A DNA stretch of 33,293 nt from Synechococcaceae bacterium WB9_2_112 (lineage in GTDB: Bacteria > Cyanobacteriota > Cyanobacteriia > PCC-6307 > Cyanobiaceae). The position numbers were made by a program, and so were the translations under genes. Shown piece after piece: positions 8,603 through 18,513 of this stretch; position 1 is the first letter of the stretch, and every line of letters starts with the position of its first letter. Where the stretch lies: NCBI GenBank assembly GCA_010027605.1, contig RGUW01000007.1, forward strand, positions 1-33,293. The letters run 5' to 3'. The notes below the pieces were generated by a model. The model saw nothing but the letters and a program-made list of their open reading frames with translations, did not search any database and had not been told where the DNA came from.

Positions 8603-11496
8603 CAGCTCACCTCCTGCTGGCGATAGAGGGCGTAGTAACGACCACGCCGGGCCATCAACTCATCGTGGGTTCCGGTTTCCACCACGGCGCCCTCATCCAT
8701 CATGACGATCAGATCAGCACGCCGAATCGTCGACAACCGGTGGGTGATGAAGAACACCGTGCTGTGCTGAAGGTTGTCGAGAAGGTTGTCACAGACGCGC
8801 CGCTCGGTGTCGTAGTCGAGCGCGCTGGTGGCCTCATCAAGCACCAGCAATCGCGGGTTGGAGAGCAACGTACGGGCGAGGGCCAGTCGCTGACGCTGAC
8901 CACCCGAAAGGTTGGCGCCCCGCTCACCCACATCATTGGTGTAGCCGCCCGGCAAGGCCATGATGAAATCGTGGGCACAGGCCAGCTGAGCTGCATGCAC
9001 GATCGCCTCGCTGGTGGCGTCGGGATCGGTCAAGGCAATGTTCTCAGCGACACTGCCTGTGAACAACAACGGCTCCTGGGGAACGATGCCGATCTGACGA
9101 CGCAAGGAATACAGTTCAACCTTATCGATGTCGTACTGATCGATCAGAATTCGTCCACTTGCGGGTGAGTACAGCCGCGAAATCATTTTCATGAACGTGC
9201 TCTTGCCGCTGCCGCTCTGACCGACCACACCCACAAAGGTTCCGGCCGGAATCTTGATATTGATATGGCGCAGCACCTGGGGCGAACTCGGCGTGAACGA
9301 GAAGCAGACGTCTTCAAACGAGACCTCTCCTTGGATGGGCGGCAGCGGAATCTTCTGGCGATCCTTCTGATCCGACTCCTCGGGGGTATCGACCACGTCG
9401 GCGAGTCGTTCGAACGACACCTTGAGCTCCTGAATCGTCTGCCAGAGCGAGGAGAGGCGCAGCAGGGGCTGGGTCACATAGCCGGAGATGATGCGGAAGG
9501 CGATCAGCTGACCCAGACTCAGATCCCCCTTGAGCACCTGGGCAGCACCGACCCAGAGCACCAACAGCTGGGAGAGTTTCTGCAGCACCTGTGAGGTCTC
9601 GGTCAGCGCGGTGCCGGTGATGGTCTTCTCAAAACTGCGCGAGATGTAGCGGGCGTAAAGGTCCTGCCACTTCCAGCGGCTGATCATCTCGACGTTCTGG
9701 GCCTTCACGGTCTGAATGCCGGTGAGGACCTCCACCAGGTGGCTCTGGGTGCGGGCGTTCTGATTGGCGGTTTCGCGGTACTGACGGCGAAACAGGGGTG
9801 CACCGAGCACGGTGAGGCCGATCTGGATCGGCAGCACGCTCAGGGCGATCAGGGTCAGCACCCAGCTGTACATCACCATGACGACGATGTAGATCACCGA
9901 AAACGCGGTGTCGAGCAGGGTGGTGAGCGCCTGGCCGGTGAGGAAATTGCGGATCTTCTCGAGCTCGGCGATGCGGGTGCCCAGTTCGCCCACCGGTCGG
10001 CGGTCGAAGTAATTGAGCGGCAGCCGCAGCAGATGGTCGATGACCTCGGAGCCGAGCCGCAGGTCGATGCGGTTGGTGGTCTCGGTGAACAGGAACGTGC
10101 GCAGGGCGCCGATCACACCCTCGAGCAGGGTGACCACCACCAGAGCCAGGCCCAGCACCTGCAGGGTGTCGAGGCTGCGCTGGCTGATCACCTTGTCGAT
10201 GATCACCTGAATCAACAGGGGATTGGCCAGGCTGAACAGCTGAACCACAAACGAGGCGATCAGCACCTGGGTGAGGATGCCGCGGTAGCGCTGCAGGGCC
10301 GGCCAGAACCAGGCGAAGTTGAAGCTCTGCTCAGGCGAGGTGGAGCTGCGCTCCATCAACAGCAGGGCGATGCCTTCGGGAAAGGCGTCCAGCAGCTGAT
10401 CGGGCGGGATCTCAACCCAGCCATCGCGGGGCGAAGCCAGCAGCAGGCCCCGGGCGTTGGAGGAGCGCAGCACGGCGAAGCCGCCCTTCCACAGCACCAG
10501 ACCGGGGGACTGCAGACGGGTGCCCTGGGCCGCCGGCACCCGCATGCCGCTGACGTGCAGGCCCATGCTGGCGGCGATGTTGCCGCAGAGCTGCAGATCA
10601 GGGGTCTGCCCGCGGCGAAACGCGTCGCGCAGGATCTTTTCGATGCCGTCACGGCGAAACGGCAACCGCAGTTCGGCCGCCAGCATCTGAAAACAGGCGA
10701 GCAGCTCATCGAGCGGGCCGGTGGCCCGCTTCAGCTCAAACACCGGCCGGTCGCGCTGACCCAGATCCAGACCCGACGCCAGGGGGGCATCGGCCTGGGC
10801 CACGCTTTCAGCGCTGAGCACCAGGGCATGGCCGTCCTCGGCAGGGGTCTCGATCAGATGGTCGGGCAGGGCGATCAGGCGTGGCGGCAGCGGCGGCAGC
10901 GCCTCCGGCACACCGGCTGCCGGATCCAGACGGGTGCCCAGGGCAACGGCGGGCAGGTTGTGGCTGCCGGCATAGAGGGCCTGCGACACCGGCAGCGCAG
11001 CCAGGGCCTCGGCCTGGGGCGACACCAGATGGGCCAGGGGGCGCGCCTGCTGCAACAGCTCCAGCAGGGACAGCGAATCGCGGGGCTGCTGGGCCAGCAG
11101 GTGCTGCAGCAGATCCAGCAGTTCGGCGGTGAACAGCTGGCTGGCGCACCAGGCCCTGAAGCTGGGCTCGCGGGTCAACAGCTCCAGCACCAGCGCATCG
11201 GGCAGCACCCAGGCCTCCAGAGCCATGCCGGCGCTGACCTCCTCGCAGGGTGAGGCCCGCAGCAGCGAAGCCAGACCGATGAAGGCGCCGGGCTCGAGCT
11301 TTTCGGCCGTGACCAGCCTCCCCTGGTCCCGCACCAGCAGACGGGCGGCACCGGCCCGGATCAGCAGGATGCGGGAGGGGATCAGTTCGGCTGAACTGAG
11401 CGAGACCCCCAGGTCAAAGCGGGCACTGGAGCACTGTTGCTCCAGCAGCGACCGGCCCTCGGCCGTCAGGCCGTCAAACGCGGGATGCTCAATCAC
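8602..11496 (-). CDS. Type I secretion ABC exporter with cNMP-like and degenerate C39-like N-terminal domains
   Basis: Inner-membrane exporter ATPase/permease of 964 residues. Domains in order: a cyclic-nucleotide-binding-like beta-roll (about 1-130), a low-complexity linker (about 140-255), a C39-peptidase-like domain (about 260-385), six membrane helices (about 400-690) and an ATPase domain (725-964). The ATPase has Walker A GQSGSGKST at 759-767, LSGGQ at 863-867, Walker B LLVLDEAT at 883-890 and switch H919. In the C39-like domain the catalytic Cys position reads Glu264 (DELLACFQM) and the catalytic His position reads Gly339 (WKGGF), so it should bind substrate without cleaving it, as in HlyB. 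The cNMP-like domain lacks the usual GE...RxA cassette. Its GTG start overlaps the parvulin stop (GTGA). Architecture recalls Synechocystis Sll1180. Confidence 0.92.
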   Translation of the reverse strand: MIEHPAFDGLTAEGRSLLEQQCSSARFDLGVSLSSAELIPSRILLIRAGAARLLVRDQGRLVTAEKLEPGAFIGLASLLRASPCEEVSAGMALEAWVLPDALVLELLTREPSFRAWCASQLFTAELLDLLQHLLAQQPRDSLSLLELLQQARPLAHLVSPQAEALAALPVSQALYAGSHNLPAVALGTRLDPAAGVPEALPPLPPRLIALPDHLIETPAEDGHALVLSAESVAQADAPLASGLDLGQRDRPVFELKRATGPLDELLACFQMLAAELRLPFRRDGIEKILRDAFRRGQTPDLQLCGNIAASMGLHVSGMRVPAAQGTRLQSPGLVLWKGGFAVLRSSNARGLLLASPRDGWVEIPPDQLLDAFPEGIALLLMERSSTSPEQSFNFAWFWPALQRYRGILTQVLIASFVVQLFSLANPLLIQVIIDKVISQRSLDTLQVLGLALVVVTLLEGVIGALRTFLFTETTNRIDLRLGSEVIDHLLRLPLNYFDRRPVGELGTRIAELEKIRNFLTGQALTTLLDTAFSVIYIVVMVMYSWVLTLIALSVLPIQIGLTVLGAPLFRRQYRETANQNARTQSHLVEVLTGIQTVKAQNVEMISRWKWQDLYARYISRSFEKTITGTALTETSQVLQKLSQLLVLWVGAAQVLKGDLSLGQLIAFRIISGYVTQPLLRLSSLWQTIQELKVSFERLADVVDTPEESDQKDRQKIPLPPIQGEVSFEDVCFSFTPSSPQVLRHINIKIPAGTFVGVVGQSGSGKSTFMKMISRLYSPASGRILIDQYDIDKVELYSLRRQIGIVPQEPLLFTGSVAENIALTDPDATSEAIVHAAQLACAHDFIMALPGGYTNDVGERGANLSGGQRQRLALARTLLSNPRLLVLDEATSALDYDTERRVCDNLLDNLQHSTVFFITHRLSTIRRADLIVMMDEGAVVETGTHDELMARRGRYYALYRQQEVS

Positions 11497-12200
11497 GATG
11501 GCGACACCAGGCTGGGACGGAGCTCAGCGAGGGTGAGCTCCAGTTGCTCATCGACCCACTGGTCGAACAATTCGCGGCTCATGGCGTCAGCGGTGGCCTG
11601 ATCAAAGGTTGCCGGGTTGTACTGCTCGAGCCGCACGATCAACCACCAATCGAGCACCTGAAAGGGCTCCAGCACCACGCCGGGATCGGCCGTGCGCAGG
11701 CGGTCGGCCAGAACCGGGTGGGCCTGACTCAAGGGAACCGGGCCGATGATGCCATGGGTCTGCTTCTCGGGCCCCTCGGCATGGGCGGCTGCCAGGTCAG
11801 CGAAACCTGACTCGCCTGCAGCGATCTGGAGATAGAGCTCCCTGGCGAGTCCGGCATCGCGCAGCCGCAGCAGGCTGTAAACGACGACATCGAGCTGGCT
11901 CTTGCGCTCGAGGAAACGGGCTTCGGCCTTGGCTGAAAAATGGTCGCGGCAGAGCTTCATGACCCTGAGGGGCCGCAGAACCTGGGCATCGAGATCGGCC
12001 ACGCGCAACAGACGCGACGCCGCAAACGCCTCGAGATCAGCCTCGCTTTCGATCTGATGCTCGCGGGCAAACATGGCCCTGGCCTGCATCACCTCTTCGT
12101 CAGACAATTGCACGTTTTCAATCTGACTGGAGACCAGCCTCGTCTTCAGATAAGGCAGCAACAAACCAAGCTGCGCAAGCTCTGCATATGTCGCGTTCAT
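11493..12200 (-). CDS. Parvulin-type (SurA/PrsA-like) peptidyl-prolyl isomerase family protein of a secretion operon
   Basis: A 235-residue protein. The N-terminal half is a helical SurA-like region (ATYAELAQLGLLLPYLKTRL, then VMQARAMFAREHQIESEADL). The second half matches a parvulin core: AAGESGFADLAAAHAEGPE (residues about 128-146), then HGIIGPVPLSQAHPVLADRL, GVVLEPFQVLDWWLIVRLE, and a helical tail. No signal peptide is visible, so it is probably cytoplasmic and may keep the export substrate unfolded or help load it; that role is inference. It is first in a three-gene operon and its TGA overlaps the GTG of the exporter gene. No RTX-type substrate gene is in the window, so the cargo must be encoded elsewhere. 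Parvulin activity was not verified residue by residue. Confidence 0.8.
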   Translation of the reverse strand: MNATYAELAQLGLLLPYLKTRLVSSQIENVQLSDEEVMQARAMFAREHQIESEADLEAFAASRLLRVADLDAQVLRPLRVMKLCRDHFSAKAEARFLERKSQLDVVVYSLLRLRDAGLARELYLQIAAGESGFADLAAAHAEGPEKQTHGIIGPVPLSQAHPVLADRLRTADPGVVLEPFQVLDWWLIVRLEQYNPATFDQATADAMSRELFDQWVDEQLELTLAELRPSLVSPS

Positions 12201-12225
12201 TCAGATCACACTTGACACATCAATT

Positions 12226-12240
12226 GGGTGCTCTGCACCC
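12226..12240. repeat. Perfect short hairpin in the divergent intergenic region
   Basis: GGGTGC (12226-12231) and GCACCC (12235-12240) form a 6-bp stem with a TCT loop. It lies 26 bp upstream of the secretion operon start and beside a TTGACA hexamer at 12212-12217. It could be an operator or part of a 5' leader. No T-tract follows on either strand, so a terminator is unlikely. The rest of the 240-bp gap (12201-12440) shows no gene. Confidence 0.4.
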
Positions 12241-12440
12241 ACCAGGCCTCGCTGTGGTTGGCTCAGCCGCCGAAGGCCGGACGTCACCATGCTCCACAGC
12301 TCACTCATCAGCTCACGGTCACCAGAGGCGACAGTCACACTCACGATCTACACAGAAGTTGGCGGGGGTGAACCATCGCCGCCAGACTCTGGCACAGGTT
12401 GCACGGCACCGATAGGTTCGGTGACAAATCCTGCAGCACG

Positions 12441-13109
12441 GTGACATCTCCCCGCGGCATTCCCACCTCACGGGCCTACTGGGAACTGAAAGCCGAGCAG
12501 ATGCTGAACCGGGTGTTCAGCGGCGATGCACCGATTGTGGTGGAGGTAATTGAACAGTATTACCTGAATCTTTACTGGATCACCGCCGCGGCCTGCGCCA
12601 CCGCCCTGGTCACCACCGCGGCCGCCATGCTCTGGAACGGGCAGCAACAGGCCCTGCGTCAGGAGCGCAACCTGATGCTGCTCGAGCGGATCAGGACGCT
12701 GGGTCCGGCCACGGCCCAGGCCCAACCCCAGGTCAACGGCGGCGAGCAGCTGCCGCCACCGCCGCAGGAGCCCTGGATGGAAGAACTGGCGCAGCTGCCC
12801 GCCGCCAGCGCGCCCCCGGCCGAGGTCCTCAAGGTGCCCTTCACACCCGCGATCACCGCCGGGGCGCCCATCGCCCCTCCGCCACTGCCCAGCGACACCA
12901 GCGCCGGCCTGCCGCTGCTGGTCGGTGTGGTGCAGAGCCAGGGCCGCGGCGCCTCAGCGATCTTTCAGATCGGCGGCAGCTCCACCAGTGCAGCCGTGGG
13001 CGAGAGCATCGCCGGCAGCGGCTGGCGCCTGCGCTCGGCCTCCGGCGACGTGGCCGTGATCGAACGGGGCGGCCAGCAGCGCCGCCTCAGCCTCAGCAGC
13101 GGTCTCTGA
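12441..13109 (+). CDS. Membrane-anchored protein with GspC/PilP-like C-terminal domain
   Basis: A 222-residue single-pass protein starting at GTG 12441; TTG 12399 and ATG 12501 are alternatives. A cytoplasmic segment with a short helix (WELKAEQMLNRVF) is followed by one membrane helix (about residues 42-61), a basic-acidic stalk, a Pro/Ala-rich linker (residues about 100-158) and a compact C-terminal domain beginning LPLLVGVVQSQGRGASAIF. That last domain has the short beta-rich pattern of GspC homology-region or PilP pilotin domains: an anchored protein with an extended linker and a small periplasmic beta domain. It may be a pilus or envelope-machine part. It is divergent from the type I secretion operon and 40 bp ahead of the chorismate lyase gene. 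Homology is by pattern only. Confidence 0.65.
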   Translation: MTSPRGIPTSRAYWELKAEQMLNRVFSGDAPIVVEVIEQYYLNLYWITAAACATALVTTAAAMLWNGQQQALRQERNLMLLERIRTLGPATAQAQPQVNGGEQLPPPPQEPWMEELAQLPAASAPPAEVLKVPFTPAITAGAPIAPPPLPSDTSAGLPLLVGVVQSQGRGASAIFQIGGSSTSAAVGESIAGSGWRLRSASGDVAVIERGGQQRRLSLSSGL

Positions 13110-13149
13110 AACAGGCTTCCTAAGCTGCAGCTCACCGCGGCCCGAATCG

Positions 13150-13818
13150 ATGGGGCGTCCACCTGCCGTGCTGCTGAGCTCCCCCGCGATGCTCTGGCAG
13201 GCCCCGTTTCAGACCGTGGCCAGCGGGTCGGCAGGCTTCGTGTTGAACGGGGCCTGGCGCCTGCTGCTGCTGGGCGATGGCAGCCCCACCCGCCACCTCG
13301 AACTGCTGAGCGGCCTGCCCCTGGAGGTGGACCTGATCGCCATGGCCGCCGAACCGGCCGGCCAGCCCGGCGCCCCTGTTGAAATCAACGAACTGAGGGG
13401 TCCACTGCTGCGGCGCCAGGTGTGGCTGCGCTGCGGCGCCGAGACCCTGGCCTGGGCCGAGAGCTGGTGGAATCAGGCCGCAGCCGAGCTGCATCTGCAG
13501 CAGCGCGACCTTCCGATCTGGCGCAGCCTCACCGCGGACCGGGCCGAGCTGTTTCGCGAGGTCGACGGCCTCGCCCGGGTGGAGGCCGACTGGCTCGAAC
13601 AACGCTTTGGACGACCGGGCCCCTATTGGAGTCGGCATTACCGCTTCTTTCGCAACGGCCAGCCCCTCACGGTGATCCGTGAAGTGTTTTCACCCAACCT
13701 GGAACGCTGGCTGGGACCGGCCATCGCCGACGCCACGGCAGCCAACACCGCGACCTCGGACACCACAACTGATTACAGATTGCAACAAGTGTCACGTGTT
13801 GCTGCAAACGGAACTTGA
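13150..13818 (+). CDS. Chorismate lyase (cyanobacterial type, DUF98-like)
   Basis: Predicted to convert chorismate to 4-hydroxybenzoate and pyruvate, the first committed step of cyanobacterial plastoquinone synthesis. The 222-residue product carries the family pattern: GDGSPTRHLELLSGLPLEVD near residues 43-62, LRGPLLRRQVWLRCG, LAWAESWWN near 100-108, IWRSLTADRAELFREVDGL and a conserved C-terminal YWSRHYRFFRNGQPLTVIRE followed by VFSP. The active-site basic and acidic residues of UbiC-like folds (Arg of LLRRQVWL, terminal Glu of the IRE motif) appear to be kept. The last 25 residues are a Thr/Ala-rich tail. Its ATG lies 40 bp after the preceding stop, so the two may be cotranscribed. Confidence 0.85.
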   Translation: MGRPPAVLLSSPAMLWQAPFQTVASGSAGFVLNGAWRLLLLGDGSPTRHLELLSGLPLEVDLIAMAAEPAGQPGAPVEINELRGPLLRRQVWLRCGAETLAWAESWWNQAAAELHLQQRDLPIWRSLTADRAELFREVDGLARVEADWLEQRFGRPGPYWSRHYRFFRNGQPLTVIREVFSPNLERWLGPAIADATAANTATSDTTTDYRLQQVSRVAANGT

Positions 13819-13844
13819 CAGATTGACGCCCTATGTGGTGTAGC
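13815..13844 (+). promoter_or_regulatory. Candidate sigma70-type promoter
   Basis: A perfect TTGACA (13815-13820) overlaps the stop of the chorismate lyase gene. With an 18-base spacer a weak TGTAGC (13839-13844) follows. Transcription would start around 13850, which favours ATG 13873 rather than ATG 13846 for the small gene downstream. The -10 match is only 3 of 6. Confidence 0.4.
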
Positions 13845-13872
13845 CATGCTGGGTTCAGTCCACCTTCTGGTC

Positions 13873-14082
13873 ATGGCTCACCATCAACACGGCCACCATC
13901 CACCCGGCAGACCCATGCAGCAGGTCCAGCTCTGGGCCGACCTGCTGGCCGATCTTGACCATGGCGAACCCGCCATCAGCACCAGCGCCAGCGAAATGGC
14001 CGAAGACGTGCCCCTCAAGCTGCGCAAGGCGGTCGATCGTGAACTCGAGCGTCGTGGCTGCCGCTTTCGCATCAGCGCCTGA
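13873..14082 (+). CDS. Small conserved-looking hypothetical protein
   Basis: A 69-residue protein from ATG 13873; in-frame ATGs at 13846 and 13915 are alternatives. The N-terminus is His-rich (MAHHQHGHHPPG). It is followed by a helical stretch MQQVQLWADLLADLDHGEPA, a Ser/Glu linker and a basic helix LKLRKAVDRELERRGCRFRI at the C-terminus. It has no signal peptide or membrane segment. The amphipathic basic tail could bind nucleic acid or a partner protein, but no family is recognised. A TTGACA promoter candidate lies just upstream and an Arg/Pro-rich gene is convergent 14 bases downstream. Confidence 0.6.
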   Translation: MAHHQHGHHPPGRPMQQVQLWADLLADLDHGEPAISTSASEMAEDVPLKLRKAVDRELERRGCRFRISA

Positions 14083-14096
14083 GCACCGCCAGGGCT

Positions 14097-14672
14097 TCAG
14101 CGCCTGCGGGTCGAGCGTGGCAAGGGCCGAGCCGGCAATGCTGCTGCAGCTGCATCCTGCCTGCGCTGGGGCTGCGGGGGCGCCTCTCGCTGCCAGCGGC
14201 TGACACTGAAGCTGTCGTCGTCGGGCCAGGCAGCGTCGTCATCGCCGCGGTTCACAAGGGGCTCAGGGCCTGATTGAGGGCCTGGGTCAGCAGCTGGGCC
14301 CAGACCGGGTTGACGGTCCAGGCCGCGGCCTGGGAAACCGTCCCTGCCCTGGGAGCCGTCCGGGCGTGGGGTGCCGACCCGGCGTGAAATGGCCTCCAGC
14401 GGTCGACGCCGGGCCACGGGCCGCGTCTGCAGACCCAGGTCGGCCTCAGGTCGACGGGCTTGCCAGGGCTCACGCCAGTCGTCATCAGCCTCGTCGTCGA
14501 GCAGCCACTCGAGCTTGGTCTGAGCCCAACGACCCAGCTCGCCAGGGTTCAGGCGGGAACGACCCCGACGGGAGCCTGGCCGCGCTCCCGACACCCCATC
14601 GACCAACTGCCGCCCGGCTTCGACCCAACGGTCGAGACGCTGCTCCAGGCCCTCGTCACCACTGCGTGCCAT
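14097..14672 (-). CDS. Arg/Pro-rich hypothetical protein
   Basis: A 191-residue soluble protein, unrecognised by function. The N-terminal third is ordered and helical: GLEQRLDRWVEAGRQLVDGV (residues about 8-27), then LGRWAQTKLEWLLDDEADDD. The rest is a low-complexity Arg/Pro/Gly region with one conserved-looking block, DDDAAWPDDDSFSVSRWQRE, near residues 143-162, and a basic tail ending PRSTRRR. The pattern of an ordered N-terminus, a disordered linker, an acidic WPDDDSF motif and a basic tail suggests an adaptor or nucleic-acid-associated protein, which is inference. It starts nine bases after the stop of the 31-residue membrane ORF and is third in a minus-strand run with the SprT-like gene. 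Confidence 0.7.
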   Translation of the reverse strand: MARSGDEGLEQRLDRWVEAGRQLVDGVSGARPGSRRGRSRLNPGELGRWAQTKLEWLLDDEADDDWREPWQARRPEADLGLQTRPVARRRPLEAISRRVGTPRPDGSQGRDGFPGRGLDRQPGLGPAADPGPQSGPEPLVNRGDDDAAWPDDDSFSVSRWQREAPPQPQRRQDAAAAALPARPLPRSTRRR

Positions 14673-14681
14673 CGGATCAGG

Positions 14682-14777
14682 CTAGCGGCGGTGCACCCGC
14701 GGCCAACGCTCGAGCACCAGCCCGAGCCCAACGATGCCCAGGCCGGCGAACTGCAGAGTCCACAAGAAGACGTCCAT
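14682..14777 (-). CDS. 31-residue single-helix membrane protein (small ORF)
   Basis: ATG 14777-14775 to TAG 14682-14684 encodes 31 residues: a short polar start (MDV), a helix reading FLWTLQFAGLGIVGLGLVLE, and a basic tail ending RVHRR. One hydrophobic segment with a positive C-terminal end is the layout of small accessory subunits of photosynthetic complexes and of other membrane-complex peptides. I do not recognise the exact family. An in-frame GTG at 14783 would add two residues. It fits neatly between the SprT-like gene (45-bp gap) and the next start (9-bp gap), which supports it being a real operon member. Confidence 0.5.
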   Translation of the reverse strand: MDVFLWTLQFAGLGIVGLGLVLERWPRVHRR

Positions 14778-14822
14778 GGCCACGGCGGGACTGGGCCGAC
14801 CCTAGGGCGTGGCTGCCGATGG

Positions 14823-15359
14823 TCATCGGGCCGCTTCAAATTCAAGCAGGCAACTGGCATGCCAGCGCCCACCATGGAGCGCCTGGCAGCAGTGGCGGCA
14901 GGCCAGACCGCGCACCCGGCGTCGGTAGGGGGCACTGCTGCCGCAGCGGGGGCAGCGGGCCAACCAGCGAGGTGCAGCCGCGTCGGTGGCACCCGGCAGC
15001 GGATAGCTGTGGCGCAACCGCACCACAAAGCCATCCTGGGCGGCATTGATGGCGGCCATGCGGGCACGGAAGCAAGGGCCATGCACCTCACGCCGTTGCA
15101 GCACCCGATCGACCCAGGCGTGGATCATTTCGTGGCACAGGGTGCTCAGCACCGCCTCCCGGGGCAGGGGCTCCAGCAGGGGTCGCGACAGCACGATCTC
15201 GCAGAGATCGGGGCCCCGGCGGTAGAACCCGGCCGTGCGGGTCATGCGGCCATCGCTCCAGCGCAGGCTCACCAGTGCATGCCCACCCGGAGCCAGCGTG
15301 CCCTCGAAATGCTCCCGGTCGAGCCGGTGAAACAGAGGCAGGAGGGGCTCGATCGGCAT
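14823..15359 (-). CDS. SprT-like zinc metalloprotein
   Basis: A 178-residue protein of the SprT/Spartan-like family. The zincin core has the HExxH motif in LCHEMIHAWVD (residues about 74-84), with the third ligand probably His93 in RREVHGPCF. A C-terminal zinc ribbon has CPRCGSSAPY and LACRHC. Family members cleave DNA-protein crosslinks or act as metal-binding accessory proteins; which applies here is unknown. ATG 15359 gives a normal N-terminus (PIEPLLPLFHRLDREHF). It is divergent from the membrane-anchored gene at 15433, with 73 bp between starts, and upstream of the small membrane ORF on the same strand. Confidence 0.85.
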   Translation of the reverse strand: MPIEPLLPLFHRLDREHFEGTLAPGGHALVSLRWSDGRMTRTAGFYRRGPDLCEIVLSRPLLEPLPREAVLSTLCHEMIHAWVDRVLQRREVHGPCFRARMAAINAAQDGFVVRLRHSYPLPGATDAAAPRWLARCPRCGSSAPYRRRVRGLACRHCCQALHGGRWHASCLLEFEAAR

Positions 15360-15432
15360 CGAGTCTGGGGCTCGCGGCCCATTGTGACCCCCTGTCGTTC
15401 AGACTCGTGGCCCTGAATCGAGCTGTGCGTCC

Positions 15433-15855
15433 ATGGACTGGGCCCTGACCCGTGAGATCGGCACCAAGGCCCTGCTGGCCGGGGCTGGGGCCCTGCTCCT
15501 GTACTGGACGATCAGCGCGGTGAAGCTGGTGCTCAGCGCCCGCGGCATCAACCCGCTGATCAAGCAGTTCTTCAATCAGATCGCCAGCGGCCAGGTCGAC
15601 GGCGCCTACCTGCTGACCACCAAGAACTACCGCTCCCATGTGAACCGCAGCCAGTTCATTCGCTTTCTGGCGGGCCTGCAGCTCAACCGCTACCGCAACC
15701 TCAAGTCGGGTCGGCCCCGCATCGAAGACGGCGTGATCGTGCTGACGATCAAGCTCAAGAGCGAGGGCAACGACGAGATGCCCCTCGATTTCACCTTCGT
15801 GAAGGTGGAGGAGCAGTGGCGGGTCGATCGCATCACCAAGCTGGCCGCCAGCTGA
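15433..15855 (+). CDS. Membrane-anchored conserved hypothetical protein with NTF2-like domain
   Basis: A 140-residue protein. One hydrophobic helix (about residues 10-34) follows a short N-terminus and is followed by an extracytoplasmic domain. That domain opens with INPLIKQFFNQIASGQVDGA and YLLTTKNYRSHVNRSQFIRF and ends with strands reading LDFTFVKVEEQWRVDRITKL. The helix-then-sheet order and the final EEQWRVD strand resemble DUF4864/DUF4878-type NTF2-like domains common in cyanobacterial envelope proteins. No enzymatic motif is seen. ATG 15433 lies 82 bases ahead of the ligA start region and may be cotranscribed with it. Confidence 0.7.
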   Translation: MDWALTREIGTKALLAGAGALLLYWTISAVKLVLSARGINPLIKQFFNQIASGQVDGAYLLTTKNYRSHVNRSQFIRFLAGLQLNRYRNLKSGRPRIEDGVIVLTIKLKSEGNDEMPLDFTFVKVEEQWRVDRITKLAAS

Positions 15856-18084
<2,229 letters not shown>

Positions 18085-18129
18085 GTTGAAGTCTGAACAG
18101 ACACCTGAGCAGTGGGTGCAACAACGGGC

Positions 18130-18450
18130 TCAACGGCGCCCGGCACGGTTGACCGGACCGCCGGCATTGGGGCCGACGCCTGGGCCGGCTGCCGGACGAA
18201 CGCCGACGCCGGGTGCACCCGCACCCACACCGGGAGTGACCCCCACACCAGGAGCTCCGGCACCCACACCGGGCCGGGCCACACAACCCACCGGCAGACC
18301 GGGCGAGGTGCAGTAGACCGCCGCTGCAGGACCGGCCACGGCAGGCCTGAAGGCGGTTCCCGCCAGCACAACGCCGCAGCAGGAGCCGGCCAGTGCGGTG
18401 AGCAGCAGGGAACGTCGGGCCATGGGGACAGCGCTTGGAGTCATGGACAT
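18130..18450 (-). CDS. Secreted Gly/Val/Pro-rich repeat protein
   Basis: A 106-residue protein from ATG 18450 (ATG 18444 and ATG 18423 are alternatives; 18423 gives the cleanest signal peptide, MARRSLLLTALAGSCCGVV). A basic start and hydrophobic core lead to a probable cleavage near AVAG/PAA. The mature part opens with VYCTSPGLPVGCVA, two Cys eight residues apart that could form a disulfide. Short repeats follow: GVGAGAPGVGV occurs twice, then related GVRPAAGPGVGP units. A flexible, cell-surface or periplasmic protein is likely. The function is unknown. It lies convergent to ligA, 45 bases after the ligA stop. The same DNA is open on the other strand, but only this frame begins with a signal peptide. 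Confidence 0.6.
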   Translation of the reverse strand: MSMTPSAVPMARRSLLLTALAGSCCGVVLAGTAFRPAVAGPAAAVYCTSPGLPVGCVARPGVGAGAPGVGVTPGVGAGAPGVGVRPAAGPGVGPNAGGPVNRAGRR

Positions 18451-18513
18451 CCTGGCGGAATCCGGCGGCAGCGGCCAGCCTGCGCCAGGCTGGTGATCGC
18501 TGGCAGCAACCCG

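Noticed and set aside
9739-11253. A 504-codon plus-strand open frame opposite the exporter gene.
   Set aside because: It is Gln/Gly/Ala-rich antisense shadow of the exporter's codon usage; the exporter has clear domains.
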